A stretch of 64,000 nt of DNA. Origin: Methylobacterium sp. 10 (GTDB lineage: Bacteria; Pseudomonadota; Alphaproteobacteria; Rhizobiales; Beijerinckiaceae). Made by a program: the position numbers and the translations under genes. The stretch is taken from NCBI RefSeq assembly GCF_000519085.1, contig NZ_KI912577.1:4520035-4584034 (forward strand). Direction: 5' to 3'. Under the pieces are notes generated by a model that was not told the DNA's origin, searched no databases, and saw only the letters and a program-made list of their open reading frames with translations. Of the stretch, positions 40,259-52,980 are shown one piece after another. Position 1 is the first letter of the stretch. Each line of letters opens with the position of its first letter.

Positions 40259-42673
40259 ATGGCGGCTGCAATGCACCGGGAAGACGCCGCCTTCGTCATT
40301 GACGGGTTGGCTGCGCCCGCCGAGATCCGCCTCGACCAATGGGGCGTCGCCCATATCCGGGCGGAATCGCAGGACGACGCATTCCTCGTCCAGGGATTTA
40401 ATGCGGGGCGCGACCGTCTCTGGCAGCTCGACCTGTGGCGCAAGCGAGGATTGGGTTTGCTCGCCGCAGATTTCGGTCCGGGCTACCTGGCTCAGGATCG
40501 GGCCACGCGGCTGTTTCTGTATCGTGGGGATATGGAGGCCGAATGGGCGGCTTATGGCCATCCCCGCACCAGAACCATTGTCTCCGCCTTCGTCCGCGGG
40601 CTCAACGCGTTTATTGCCCTGACCCGTGAGCGGGACGATCTGCTGCCGCCGGAATTCGCCTCCATGGGGACACGGCCCGCTTTGTGGGATGTGGAGGACG
40701 TGGTGCGGATCCGCAGCCATGCCCTCGTGCGCAACGTCGCCTCGGAGGTCGCCCGCGCCCGTGTCCTCGCCTGCTGTGGCCTTGCGACGGATGACCTGCG
40801 CAAGTCATTGAGCCCGACCCACGCCCCCGTGATCCCGGAAGGCTTGGCGCCCGAGCGTCTGCCCGAAGACCTCCTCACGGTCTTCCGTCTCGCCACCGCG
40901 CCGGTGAGCTTCGATCCGGACCGCCTCGCCGCCCATCGCACCGAGGGCCGGGCATGGAGCGAGGTCGATGCCTTCGGCACCGTTCACCGCGCGGGTCGCC
41001 AACCTGTCGTGACGGCGGCGGAGACCGGCGAAGGCTCGAACAACTGGGCGGTCTCGGGGGCGCGCACCGCCACCGGCCGCCCGATCCTGGCGAGCGACCC
41101 GCATCGCGCCTACCAGCTTCCCTCATTGCGCTACGTCGTTCACCTCACCGCGCCGGGGCTCGACGTGATCGGAGCCGGAGAACCGGCGCTGCCGGGCATC
41201 TCCATCGGCCATAACGGCACAGCCGCCTTCAGCCTCACCATCGCGCCGATCGATCAGGAAGACCTGTTCGTCTACGAGACGCATCCGGACGATCCCGGCC
41301 TCTATCGCTATGGCACGGGCTGGGAGGCCATGGCGCGGATCGTCGAGCGCATCCCCGTGCGCGACGGCCCCGACGAGGAGGTCACCCTCACCTTCACCCG
41401 CCACGGGCCGGTGATCTGCGAGGATGCGGCCGGACACCAGGCCTTCGCCGTGCGGACGGTCTGGTCGGAGCCCGGGACAGCCGCCTATCTCGGCAGCCTC
41501 GCCTATCTCGGCGCCAGCACGGTGACGGAGTTCCGAGAGGCGTTGCGCGATTGGTCGGCACCCTCCACCAATCAGGTCTATGCCGATACCGGCGGCACCA
41601 TCGCATGGTTCATGGCCGGCAAGGCGCCGGTGCGCTCGAACTGGGACGGGCTGCTCCCGGTGCCTGGCGACGGCCGCTACGAATGGGCCGGTTTCCACGA
41701 TCCCTTCGTGCTGCCGCACCACGTAGACCCGGAATGCGGCTTCGTCTTCAGCGCGAACGAGATGAACCTGCCGGACGATTATCCGGCCGAGACGCGCCGC
41801 CTGGGCTTCGAGTGGCTCGAGCCCTGGCGGGCCCGGCGCATCCGCTCCGTCCTCGAGGACGATGCCGGGCATACGCTCGACGCCTCGACCCGCCTGCAGG
41901 CCGACGTCTTCTCGGAACCCGCCCTTCGTCTCGGCCGGTTCATCGCCGCCCTGCCCCCGGCCGACGATGCTGCGTCCCGCGCCGCCGCCCATCTGCTCCT
42001 CGGCTTCGACGGACACCTGCATGCGGGGAGCGCCGCCGCCTGCCTCATCGAGACGCTGTGGGTCCGGCACCTGCGCCCGGCGCTCGTCACCGCCCTGGCG
42101 CCCGAACCGGCCGATGCCGACCTGTTCCGGCCCGGCGACACGGAGACCCTGCTCGACGCCCTCGATCATGGCGACCCGAGCCTTGATGAAGCAGCGCGCA
42201 CGGCGCTTGTCACCCGCGCCCTCGCCTCGGCCTGGCGCGATTGCGAGGCGCGGTTCGGCACCGATCCCGCCGGATGGGAATGGGGCCGGTTCCATCATGG
42301 TTTCTTCCGGCATCCTCTCTCCGGCATCGGCGGTGCGGCCGGCGAGAATGTCGGTCCGCTGCCTGTCGGCGGCTCGGCGGCTTCCGTGATGCATGCGGAT
42401 TACCGCCCCCATGACGGTGCCCTCACCACGGGCGCGTCGTTCCGCATGGTCGTCGATGTGGGTGATTGGGACGCCAGCCTGTTCGTGAACGCACCGGGCC
42501 AGTCGGGCCGATCCGACAGCCCCCATTACGCCGACCATGCCGTGCCCTGGGCGGCGGGCGAGCCCGTGCCCCTGCTCTATTCCCGCGAGGCCGTGGACGC
42601 GGCCACCGAGACCGTCATCCCGCTTCGACCCAGCCAGCCCATTCGACCCAGCCAGGAGGTGCCGCGCACGTGA
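40259..42673 (+). CDS. Penicillin-acylase-family amidohydrolase
   Basis: 804 residues. The precursor should self-cleave before Ser260 (ETGEGSNNWAVSGARTATG), giving alpha and beta chains with Ser as the N-terminal nucleophile. The following segments LASDPHRAYQLPS and GISIGHNGTAAFSLTI are family-typical. There is no export signal, unlike many periplasmic acylases, so the substrate is probably imported first. It hydrolyses N-acyl amides, for example acyl-amino acids or beta-lactam side chains. It is first in a plus-strand run of hydrolases and a peptide transporter, and its stop overlaps the next start by 4 bases. Confidence 0.88.
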   Translation: MAAAMHREDAAFVIDGLAAPAEIRLDQWGVAHIRAESQDDAFLVQGFNAGRDRLWQLDLWRKRGLGLLAADFGPGYLAQDRATRLFLYRGDMEAEWAAYGHPRTRTIVSAFVRGLNAFIALTRERDDLLPPEFASMGTRPALWDVEDVVRIRSHALVRNVASEVARARVLACCGLATDDLRKSLSPTHAPVIPEGLAPERLPEDLLTVFRLATAPVSFDPDRLAAHRTEGRAWSEVDAFGTVHRAGRQPVVTAAETGEGSNNWAVSGARTATGRPILASDPHRAYQLPSLRYVVHLTAPGLDVIGAGEPALPGISIGHNGTAAFSLTIAPIDQEDLFVYETHPDDPGLYRYGTGWEAMARIVERIPVRDGPDEEVTLTFTRHGPVICEDAAGHQAFAVRTVWSEPGTAAYLGSLAYLGASTVTEFREALRDWSAPSTNQVYADTGGTIAWFMAGKAPVRSNWDGLLPVPGDGRYEWAGFHDPFVLPHHVDPECGFVFSANEMNLPDDYPAETRRLGFEWLEPWRARRIRSVLEDDAGHTLDASTRLQADVFSEPALRLGRFIAALPPADDAASRAAAHLLLGFDGHLHAGSAAACLIETLWVRHLRPALVTALAPEPADADLFRPGDTETLLDALDHGDPSLDEAARTALVTRALASAWRDCEARFGTDPAGWEWGRFHHGFFRHPLSGIGGAAGENVGPLPVGGSAASVMHADYRPHDGALTTGASFRMVVDVGDWDASLFVNAPGQSGRSDSPHYADHAVPWAAGEPVPLLYSREAVDAATETVIPLRPSQPIRPSQEVPRT

Positions 42674-44133
42674 AGATCTTCATCGCCGGCCTCGCCACCG
42701 AGACGAACACCTTCGCTCCCATTCCCACAGGCAGGGCCGCCTTCCTCGCCGATTACGCCCGCCGCGACGGGAGCCTCGGCCCGCCGAGCCTGAGCAATAT
42801 CGGCCTCAAGGCCTGGCGCGAGATGGCCGAGAGCGACGGGCACAGGGTGGTCGAAAGCCTGTCCACCTTCGCCCAGCCCGGCGGCATCACCCTGCGCGCG
42901 GTCTACGAAGACTTGCGCGACACGCTGCTGTCCGATCTCGAAGCGGCCCTGCCGGTGGATGCGGTGCTGCTGTTCATGCACGGCGCCATGGTCGCGCAAG
43001 GCTACGACGATTGCGAGGGCGATACCCTGGAGCGGGTCCGCGCCCTGGTCGGGCCGAAAGTGGCGGTCGGGGTCGAGCTCGACCTGCATTGCCATCTGAC
43101 TGAGACGATCCGCCGGGCGGCCGACGTCGTCGTGATCTACAAGGAATACCCGCATACCGACATCGTGGCGCGGGCGCGCGACCTCTATCCGCTCGTGATC
43201 GGCACGGCCACGGGGACGATCCGTCCGGTCATGGCGATCCAGGATTGCCGCATGGTCAATATGTGGCGCACCACGGCGGAGCCGGTCGCCGGGTTCGTCC
43301 GGCGGATGGAGGCGCTGGAGGGCAGGGACGGCATCCTGTCCGTCTCGTTCGGACACGGTTTTCCATGGGGGGACGTCGCCGAGGTCGGCGCCCGGATGCT
43401 CGTGGTGGCCGACGGCGATACGGCCAAGGCCGCGTCCCTTGCCCGAAGTCTCGCAGCCGATGTCTGGGCGATGCGCGGGGAGGCCGCGACACGGGTCGAT
43501 ACGGTCGATGCCGCGCTCGACGCGGCGCTGGCCTCCACCGATCCGCGCCCGATGGTGCTCGCCGACATCGCGGACAATGCCGGGGCGGGCGCTCCCTCCG
43601 ACAATACCGCCCTCCTCGCGCGGATGGTCGAGCGGGGCATCCGCGACGCCGTCACCGGCCTGTACTGGGATCCGGGCGCGGTGGGCATCTGCCACGAGGC
43701 CGGGATCGGCGCCACGTTCGATCTGCGCATCGCCGGCAAGTGCGGTGTCACCTCCGGTGATCCCCTCGACCTGCGCATCACCGTGCGCGGGCTCTCCGCG
43801 TCTCATAGCCAGGGCGGCCTCAGCGGCGGGCGCGCGCAACTCGGTCCCTGCGCCTGGATCGAGGCGGACGGCATCCACATCGTTCTGGCCTCGCAGCGCC
43901 AGCAGCCCTTCGCCCCGGATGCCTATACCGGCCTCGGCCTCACCCTCGACGACAAGCGCATCGTCGTGGTGAAATCGATGCAGCACTTCCACGCGGCCTT
44001 CGCGCCTATCGCCAGCGAGATTCGCTACGTCGCCGTCCCCGGCGCGGTTCCCCCGGATTACGGAGCGATCCCCTACACCAAGCGCGACCCGGCCTACTGG
44101 CCCCGCATTGCCGACCCGTTCGCACAGGATTGA
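42670..44133 (+). CDS. M81-family metallopeptidase (MlrC-like)
   Basis: 487 residues from GTG 42670, which overlaps the acylase stop (GTGA) and has AGGAGGTG 8 bases upstream. The family start is IFIAGLATETNTFAPIPT. Metal ligands are suggested by VGVELDLHCHLTE, YKEYPHTD and the C-terminal ASHSQGGLSGG. The family includes microcystinase C, which finishes degradation of the cyclic peptide microcystin. Related proteins occur in many peptide-catabolic operons, so the true substrate may be a small modified peptide. Confidence 0.9.
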   Translation: MKIFIAGLATETNTFAPIPTGRAAFLADYARRDGSLGPPSLSNIGLKAWREMAESDGHRVVESLSTFAQPGGITLRAVYEDLRDTLLSDLEAALPVDAVLLFMHGAMVAQGYDDCEGDTLERVRALVGPKVAVGVELDLHCHLTETIRRAADVVVIYKEYPHTDIVARARDLYPLVIGTATGTIRPVMAIQDCRMVNMWRTTAEPVAGFVRRMEALEGRDGILSVSFGHGFPWGDVAEVGARMLVVADGDTAKAASLARSLAADVWAMRGEAATRVDTVDAALDAALASTDPRPMVLADIADNAGAGAPSDNTALLARMVERGIRDAVTGLYWDPGAVGICHEAGIGATFDLRIAGKCGVTSGDPLDLRITVRGLSASHSQGGLSGGRAQLGPCAWIEADGIHIVLASQRQQPFAPDAYTGLGLTLDDKRIVVVKSMQHFHAAFAPIASEIRYVAVPGAVPPDYGAIPYTKRDPAYWPRIADPFAQD

Positions 44134-44136
44134 TCG

Positions 44137-45288
44137 ATGGCTTTCGAGAATTTCGCTCTGAACGACCTTCCCTTCGATCTCGGCGACCTTCTCGCCGGCC
44201 TTCGCCCCTGGATCGAGTGCGAGAGCCCGACCCACGACAGGGCGGCGGTGAACCGGATGATGGGTGTTGCCGCCCGCGACCTCGCCATGGCCGGCGCCGC
44301 GGTGGAGTCGATCCCCGGACGCATGGGCTTCGGCGATTGCGTCCGCGCCCGGTTCCCGCATGCGCGCCGGGACGAGCCGGGCATCCTCGTGCTCGGCCAT
44401 CTCGATACGGTCCATCCCGTCGGCACCCTGTCCGCCCTCCCCTGGCGGGTGGAAGGGGATCGCTGCTACGGCCCCGGCATCCTCGACATGAAAGGGGGCA
44501 ACTTCATCGCCCTCGAAGCCGTGAAGGCTTTGCGCAAAGCCGCCGTCGAGACACCGCTCCCGATCACTTTTCTGCTCACGAGCGACGAGGAGGTGGGAAG
44601 CCCCTCGACCCGTGATCTCATCGAGGCGGAAGCGTCCCGGCAGCGCTACGTCCTGGTGCCGGAGCCCGGCCAGCCGGGGGACGGAGTGCTCACGGGGCGC
44701 TACGCCATCGCCCGCTTCGATCTCACCGCCACCGGCCGCCCGAGCCATGCGGGAGCACGCCTCGGGGACGGCCGCTCGGCCATCCGGTCCATGGCGCAGC
44801 AGATCATCGCCATCGAGGCGATGTCGGATGCCGATTGCACCTTCAGCGTCGGCATCGTCCAGGGCGGGCAATGGGTGAACTGCGTCGCCACCACCTGCCG
44901 GGCCGAGGTGCTGAGCATGGCCAAGCGCCAGGGCGATCTCGACCGCGGCGTCGAGCGGATGCTCGCCCTGTCCGGAGAGGCGGACGGCGTCGCCTTCACG
45001 GTGACGCGCGGTGTCACCCGCCCGGTCTGGGAGCCCGATGCCGGCACCATGGCGCTCTACGAGACCGCCCGGATGATCGCCGGCGACCTCGGCTCGGCGC
45101 TGCCGCACGAGAGCTTCGGCGGCGGCTCCGACGGCAATTTCACCGGCAATCTCGGCATCCCGACCCTCGACGGTCTCGGCCCCTGCGGTGCTGGCTACCA
45201 TACCCTGGACGAGTATGTACTCACCGCCTCGCTGCCGCATCGCGCCAGGCTGCTGGCCGGCCTGATGGCGAGGCTCGACGGACGGTAA
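44137..45288 (+). CDS. M20-family metallopeptidase (CPG2/ArgE-like)
   Basis: 383 residues, 3 bases after the M81 gene. Zinc-site motifs are GHLDTVHP (His88, Asp90), GPGILDMKGGN, and the catalytic acid pair in TSDEEVGS. The dimerisation domain contains GRPSHAGARLGDGRSAI, and a late His lies in GYHTLDEYV. Enzymes of this type remove C-terminal or N-acyl-linked amino acids in the cytosol. Placed between an M81 peptidase and a peptide importer, it is likely the last hydrolytic step. Confidence 0.92.
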   Translation: MAFENFALNDLPFDLGDLLAGLRPWIECESPTHDRAAVNRMMGVAARDLAMAGAAVESIPGRMGFGDCVRARFPHARRDEPGILVLGHLDTVHPVGTLSALPWRVEGDRCYGPGILDMKGGNFIALEAVKALRKAAVETPLPITFLLTSDEEVGSPSTRDLIEAEASRQRYVLVPEPGQPGDGVLTGRYAIARFDLTATGRPSHAGARLGDGRSAIRSMAQQIIAIEAMSDADCTFSVGIVQGGQWVNCVATTCRAEVLSMAKRQGDLDRGVERMLALSGEADGVAFTVTRGVTRPVWEPDAGTMALYETARMIAGDLGSALPHESFGGGSDGNFTGNLGIPTLDGLGPCGAGYHTLDEYVLTASLPHRARLLAGLMARLDGR

Positions 45289-45300
45289 CGGCCTGCATCC

Positions 45301-45308
45301 TGCATACA
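45301..45308. promoter_or_regulatory. Second TGCATACA word, before the peptide-binding protein
   Basis: Lies in the 62-base gap upstream of the binding-protein gene; same word as at 40193-40200. Evidence is limited to the shared sequence and position. Confidence 0.25.
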
Positions 45309-45350
45309 CTTCGTCACGAGAGCCGCATCGCGGCGTTGGGGAGGAATTCC

Positions 45351-46940
45351 ATGGACAAGGCGTTCAGGACGGGTTTCCGGGCGGCACTGGCCCTCGCTGC
45401 GATGGCGGCCGGAGCGGTCACGACCGAGGCGATGGCGCAGGCCAAGCCCGTCACCATCCGCGCCGTGATGCATTCGGGCCTGCGGATCACCGACCCGATC
45501 ATCACCACCGCCTACATCGCCCGTAATCACGGTTACATGATCTACGATACGTTGTTCGCCACCGATGCGACTTTCAAGGTCCAGCCGCAGATGGTGAAGG
45601 ATTACAGCGTCAGCGACGACACGCTGACCTACACCTTCACCTTGCGCGACGGATTGAAGTTCCACGACGGCACTCCGGTGACGTCGGCCGATTGCATCGC
45701 CTCGCTGCAACGCTGGGGCAAGCGCGACAGCATGGGCCAGAAGCTCATGGCCTACACCGCCTCCCTCGACGCGGTGGACGACAAGACCTTCACCCTCAAG
45801 CTGAAACAGCCCTACGGCCTCGTTCTCACCTCCCTGGGCAAGCCGTCCTCGAACGTGCCGTTCATCATGCCCAAGCGCATCGCCGAAACACCGGCAGACA
45901 AGAACGTGCCGGAGGAGATCGGCTCCGGCCCGTTTCGCTTCGTCAAGGCCGAGTTCCAGCCCGGTTTGAAGGTGGTCTACGAAAAGAACCCGGATTACGT
46001 GCCGCGCAGCGAGGCGCCGAGCTGGACCTCCGGCGCGAAGGTGGTGAAGGTCGACCGGGTCGAGTGGCTCAACATCCCCGATTATCAGACTGCCGTGAAC
46101 GCCCTCATCAACGGCGAGATCGATTACATCGAGCAGCCGCCACATGACTTCCTGCCTATCCTGAAGGCAGGGGCGGGTGTGCAGATCATCAACTACAATA
46201 CGCTCGGCGTCTCTGGAATGCTCCGGATGAACTGGGTCAACCCGCCCTTCGACAACGAGAAGATCCGCCAGGCCGTGCTGCTGGCCGTCAACCAGCAGGA
46301 TTACCTCGACGCCCAGATCGGCGACCCGGACTACATGGTGCCGTGTCTCGCAATGTTCGTCTGCAACACGCCCAACGCCACCGATGCCGGTGCGCCCAAG
46401 ACTGATCTCGCCCGCGCCAAGCAACTGCTGAAGGAGGGCGGCTATGACGGGAAGCCCATCGTCGTGATGCAGCCGACGGACCTCGCCATCGCCGCGCCGC
46501 TGGGGCCGGTGACCGCCCAGGCACTGCGCAAGATCGGCATGAACGTCGATCTGCAATCGATGGATTGGCAGACCCTGGTGGGACGCCGGGCCAAGCAGGA
46601 TCCGGTGGACCAGGGCGGCTGGAACATCTTTCACACGACCTGGGTCAACGCCGACATGCTGAACCCGGTGAGCAATGTCGGCGTCAACGCGCGCGGCCGC
46701 AACGGCGGCTTCTTCGGCTGGGCGGAGGATGCCGAGATCGAGAAGATGCGCGACGCCTACGCCCTTGAGATCGATCCGGCCAAGCAGGTCGCCATCGCAA
46801 AGATGGTGCAGCAGCGGGCCTACGCGGTCGGGATGTACTACCCGACCGGCCAGTTCATCAGCCCGCTGGCGGCCGGCCCCAAGCTCAAGGGCATCCTCGA
46901 AGCCCCCGCGCCGGTATTCTGGAACATCGAGAAGAAGTGA
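45351..46940 (+). CDS. Peptide ABC transporter substrate-binding protein (family 5)
   Basis: 529 residues from ATG 45351, ribosome site GGGGAGGAA. A signal peptide (cleavage near TEAMAQA, about 30) is followed by a family-5 solute-binding fold: NHGYMIYDTLFATD, YTFTLRDGLKFHDGTPVTSADCI, IGSGPFRFVKAEF and GGWNIFHTTWVNAD. There is no lipobox, so the protein is soluble in the periplasm. It delivers dipeptides, oligopeptides or related compounds to the permeases encoded next. A 70-base gap with a GC hairpin follows, which may set the ratio of binding protein to transporter. Confidence 0.92.
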   Translation: MDKAFRTGFRAALALAAMAAGAVTTEAMAQAKPVTIRAVMHSGLRITDPIITTAYIARNHGYMIYDTLFATDATFKVQPQMVKDYSVSDDTLTYTFTLRDGLKFHDGTPVTSADCIASLQRWGKRDSMGQKLMAYTASLDAVDDKTFTLKLKQPYGLVLTSLGKPSSNVPFIMPKRIAETPADKNVPEEIGSGPFRFVKAEFQPGLKVVYEKNPDYVPRSEAPSWTSGAKVVKVDRVEWLNIPDYQTAVNALINGEIDYIEQPPHDFLPILKAGAGVQIINYNTLGVSGMLRMNWVNPPFDNEKIRQAVLLAVNQQDYLDAQIGDPDYMVPCLAMFVCNTPNATDAGAPKTDLARAKQLLKEGGYDGKPIVVMQPTDLAIAAPLGPVTAQALRKIGMNVDLQSMDWQTLVGRRAKQDPVDQGGWNIFHTTWVNADMLNPVSNVGVNARGRNGGFFGWAEDAEIEKMRDAYALEIDPAKQVAIAKMVQQRAYAVGMYYPTGQFISPLAAGPKLKGILEAPAPVFWNIEKK

Positions 46941-47010
46941 CGTTCGCACGGCCTCCCCTCCCCCGTGGAAGGGGGGATCCGCACCTCGATCCGAGAACCC
47001 GGAGATCTGA

Positions 47011-47952
<942 letters not shown>

Positions 47953-47969
47953 GCGGCGAGGATCGGACG

Positions 47970-48844
47970 ATGCCCTCCCCCATCCCCTCCTCCCTGGCCT
48001 CACGGCTCGCGACGCTGCCACCGGCCCTGCGCCATCCGGGCGTGCTCTTCGGGCTCGCCGTCCTGCTGGTCGTCGGGCTCGCGGCGCTGGCGGCACCATT
48101 CCTCTGGACCGGCGACCCGATCCTGCTGCGGCCCCGCCTGCGCCTGAAACCGCCGTCGAGCGTGGCCTGGCTCGGGACCGACGCATTCGGGCGCGACGTT
48201 TGGACCCGTGTCGTCTACGGCGCCCGGGTGTCGCTCACGATCGGCTTCTCGGTGGCCGCCGCCGCCGTACTCATCGGTCTGTTCATCGGGCTCGTGGCGG
48301 GCTACCTGCGCCGCCTCGACGCGGTGGTGATGCGGATCATGGACGGCATCATGGCGATCCCGTCTATCCTTCTCGCCATCGCCATGGTGACCCTGTCGGG
48401 AGCCGGCATCGGCACGGTGATCGTCGCCATCGCCATTCCCGAGATCCCGCGGGTGGCGCGCCTCGTGCGCAGCGTCGTCCTGTCGGTGCGCTCGGAGCCC
48501 TATGTCGAGGCCGCCATCGGTGCCGGCACCCGCCTGCCGATGCTGCTGATCCGCCACGTTCTGCCCAACACCATCGCGCCGCTGATCGTCCAGGGCACCT
48601 ATGTCTGCGCCTCGGCGATTCTGACCGAGGCGATCCTCAGTTTCCTCGGCGCCGGCATTCCCACCGAGATTCCGAGCTGGGGCAACATCATGGCCGAGGG
48701 GCGCCAATCCTTCCAGATCGCGCCCTGGGTGATCCTGTTCCCGGGCCTCTGCGTCGCCGCCACGGTGCTCGCCGTCAACATCATCGGCGACGGTCTGCGC
48801 GATGCCCTCGACCCGCGCACCGCGCGCCGCTTCGGAGCCTTGCG

Positions 48845-48848
<4 letters not shown>
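47970..48848 (+). CDS. Peptide ABC transporter permease (DppC type)
   Basis: 292 residues from ATG 47970 (GAGG 8 bases before it). A TTG at 47949 overlapping the previous stop is the alternative start. An N-terminal helix and the GTDAFGRDVWTRVVYGARVS signature of DppC/OppC permeases are present. The EAA loop reads YVEAAIGAGTRLPMLLIRHVLP. Its stop overlaps the ATPase start (ATGA). Confidence 0.9.
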
Positions 48849-50476
<1,628 letters not shown>

Positions 50477-50559
50477 TTTTGGGTCGCAAGCGACAAGTCC
50501 CTCACCCAAGAGCAAGGGGGCGATATCCACAGTTTGTCTGACTACTCTCGAACGGGCTT

Positions 50560-51312
50560 CTAAAGGACCTGGGAGAGAAATCGTCGCGTGCGCGGATCGA
50601 CGGCGGACGAGAACAAAGTCTCGGGCGGCCCGTGCTCGACGATGACACCGCGATCGGTGAAGTAGACGTGGTCGGCGACCTCGCGCGCGAAGTTCATCTC
50701 GTGGGTGACGAGGAGGCAGGTCATGCCCTCCTCCGCCAGCTCGCGGATGGTAACCAGCACCTCCTTGACCGTCTCGGGATCGAGGGCGGCTGTGACCTCG
50801 TCGAACAGCATCACCTCCGGCCGCATCGCGAGGGAGCGGGCGATGGCCACGCGCTGCTGCTGACCGCCCGACATCTCGCCGGGATAGGACGCCTCCTTGC
50901 CGGCGAGGCGCACCTTGGCGAGGAGCGCCCGCGCCCGAGCCTCGACCTCCTGCTTGTCCTGGCCGAGCACGTGGATGGGCGCCATCATGACGTTCTGCAG
51001 CGCCGTCTTGTGCGGGAACAGGTTGTACTGCTGGAACACCATGCCGACCTTGCGGCGCAATGCGAGCTTGTCGAGTTTCGGGTCGACCACTTCGATCCCG
51101 TCGACCCGGATGGTACCGGAGGTCACCGGAACGAGGGCGTTGATGCAGCGGATCAGCGTCGACTTGCCCGAACCGGACGGCCCGATGATGCAGACGACTT
51201 CACCCCGGCGCACGTCGAAGCCGATGCCCTTGAGAACCTCGGCCTCGCCGAAGGACTTGTGCACGTCGCGCAGCTCGATGATCGGCGCATCGGCGGTCGG
51301 GACCTTCAGCAT
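50560..51312 (-). CDS. Polar amino acid ABC transporter ATPase
   Basis: 250 residues of the GlnQ/HisP type: Walker A GPSGSGKSTLIRC, the Q-loop GMVFQQYNLFPHKTAL, signature MSGGQQQRVAIARSL and Walker B VMLFDEVTAALDPE. It belongs with the two permeases and the binding protein upstream on the minus strand. It ends tail-to-tail with the peptide transporter operon. Confidence 0.92.
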   Translation of the reverse strand: MLKVPTADAPIIELRDVHKSFGEAEVLKGIGFDVRRGEVVCIIGPSGSGKSTLIRCINALVPVTSGTIRVDGIEVVDPKLDKLALRRKVGMVFQQYNLFPHKTALQNVMMAPIHVLGQDKQEVEARARALLAKVRLAGKEASYPGEMSGGQQQRVAIARSLAMRPEVMLFDEVTAALDPETVKEVLVTIRELAEEGMTCLLVTHEMNFAREVADHVYFTDRGVIVEHGPPETLFSSAVDPRTRRFLSQVL

Positions 51313-51340
51313 CGGGGACGCACCATAGGGAACACTGGCC

Positions 51341-52192
51341 TCACGCGGTCTCGAAGCGCCGCTCCAGGCGCGCCGTCAGCCGGTCGATCGGATAGCAGTA
51401 GAGGAAGAAGCACAGCAGGGCGAAGCCGTAGAGGGGCGCGAACAGTTCGGGCCGCCCGCCTTCGGCGGCGTGAACCTGCGCCGTCAATGTCAGCATCTCG
51501 GTGACACCGACGATGGAGGCCTGCACGGTGGCCATGGCGATGAGGGCGTAGACGTTCATCCAGGGCGGCAGCATCCGCTTGAGGCATTGGGGCAGGATGA
51601 TCCGGAACAGCGTCTGGCGCCGGGTGAAGGCCAGGGATTCGGCCGCCTCCCACTGGGTGGCCGGCACCGAGCGCACGGCGCCACGCACGATTTCGGCGAC
51701 GTTGGCCATCACCGGCAGGGCGAACCCCACCGTCGCCTTGACCCAGTCGGGCAGCGGCACGCGCAGGCCGAACACCGTGACCTGGAACGGCACGAGAAAC
51801 ATCACGAAGAACAGCAGCACCAGCCAGGGCACGTTGCGGAAGAACTGCGTCACGCCCCAGGCGATGCGGCGCAGGACCGGCCCCTCGCTCACCAGGGCGA
51901 GCCCCAGCCCGAGACCCGCCCCCGTGCCGAGGAGCATCGCCACGAGCGAGATCACGACGTTGAAGGCAAAGCCCGTCAGCAGCAGCGGCGCCCAGCGCAG
52001 GACGACCTGGAGCGGCGACAAGACCGCGTCCGCCCCTTGCGCGAAGGCCGGCGCCACGAGGACGAGGCCGGCGAGCCACGCCCCGACGAGCCACCCTTGG
52101 GCCGGGCTGAGGGCGAACCGGGTCCGCGTGCGCGAGACCCGGAACGGCAGCAGGACCGGCAGGTCGCTGGCACTCGGCGGTGGCGCCCTCAC
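51341..52192 (-). CDS. Amino acid ABC transporter permease (second subunit)
   Basis: 283 residues from GTG 52192, which overlaps the first permease stop (GTGA). Six-helix His/Glu/Gln-type permease; the EAA loop is visible in SVPATQWEAAESLAFTRRQTL. A long N-terminal helix precedes the conserved FAFNVVISLVAMLLGTGAGL. The frame open further upstream belongs to the other permease and is ignored. Confidence 0.88.
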   Translation of the reverse strand: MRAPPPSASDLPVLLPFRVSRTRTRFALSPAQGWLVGAWLAGLVLVAPAFAQGADAVLSPLQVVLRWAPLLLTGFAFNVVISLVAMLLGTGAGLGLGLALVSEGPVLRRIAWGVTQFFRNVPWLVLLFFVMFLVPFQVTVFGLRVPLPDWVKATVGFALPVMANVAEIVRGAVRSVPATQWEAAESLAFTRRQTLFRIILPQCLKRMLPPWMNVYALIAMATVQASIVGVTEMLTLTAQVHAAEGGRPELFAPLYGFALLCFFLYCYPIDRLTARLERRFETA

Positions 52193-52935
52193 CGGCTGTA
52201 GCCCGGGATCCGCAAGGCCCGCTCCCAGCGATGCATGATCCAGACGAGGACGCCGACGAGGACGGCGTAGGTCGCCAGCAGCACGATCATCATTTCCAGC
52301 ACGTTCTGCGATTCCGACCAGATCTGCTTCACCGCATAGAGCGTCTCGGGCACCGCGATGGCGTAGGCCAGGGTGGTGGTCTTCAGCAGGTTGATGAGGT
52401 TGTTGTTGAGGGCCGGCAGGCAGACGCGGAGCGCCAGCGGCAGGACGATGAAGAGATAGGCCTTCAGGCGGGTATAGCCGAGGGCCTCGGCCGCCTCGAT
52501 GGTGGTACGCGGCACCGCCTCGATGCCGGAGCGGAAGATTTCGACGTTGAAAGCGCCGGCGAACAGCGCCAGCGAGACTATGGCCCATTGCACGTTGTCG
52601 AGGATCGGCACGCGCAGGCCGTCGGCGGTCTCGGCGGCCGGCAGCAGGGTCCCGAGCCCGAAGTAGAAGAAGAAGATCTGCACCAGCGGCGGCGTGTTGC
52701 GGAACACCACGACGAAGCCGTTGACGAGTCCGCGCAGGAGCCGCGACGGGCCGCCCTGAAGCAGGGCCCCCACAGCGCCGATGACGAGGCTCGCCAGGAT
52801 CGTCGTCACCGCCAGCAGCAGGGTCGTCTTCAGACCGTTGACGTAGCGGTCCCAGTCGTAGGGGTCATAGAAGACGGTGAAGTTGAAGCCCGTGGTGTCG
52901 TAAAGGGTCCGGAACCAGTTCGGAACGGCGTCCAT
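52189..52935 (-). CDS. Amino acid ABC transporter permease (first subunit)
   Basis: 248 residues from ATG 52935, GAGGA upstream. The His/Glu/Gln permease signature reads YVNGLKTTLLLAVTTILASL, with FRNTPPLVQIFFFYFGLG and the EAA loop VPRTTIEAAEALGYTRLKAYL. It follows the binding-protein gene after 121 bases that hold copy 2 of the 75-base palindromic repeat, which may attenuate transcription between the two. Confidence 0.9.
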   Translation of the reverse strand: MDAVPNWFRTLYDTTGFNFTVFYDPYDWDRYVNGLKTTLLLAVTTILASLVIGAVGALLQGGPSRLLRGLVNGFVVVFRNTPPLVQIFFFYFGLGTLLPAAETADGLRVPILDNVQWAIVSLALFAGAFNVEIFRSGIEAVPRTTIEAAEALGYTRLKAYLFIVLPLALRVCLPALNNNLINLLKTTTLAYAIAVPETLYAVKQIWSESQNVLEMMIVLLATYAVLVGVLVWIMHRWERALRIPGYSR

Positions 52936-52980
52936 CGTGTTCCTCAAGACGGCGGGTCGATCGGCCCGGCGCGGCTCGGA

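Noticed and set aside
42577..45309. Minus-strand frame of 910 codons opposite the M81 and M20 genes
   Set aside because: Composition of an antisense shadow; the plus strand carries clear catalytic motifs and coupled starts.
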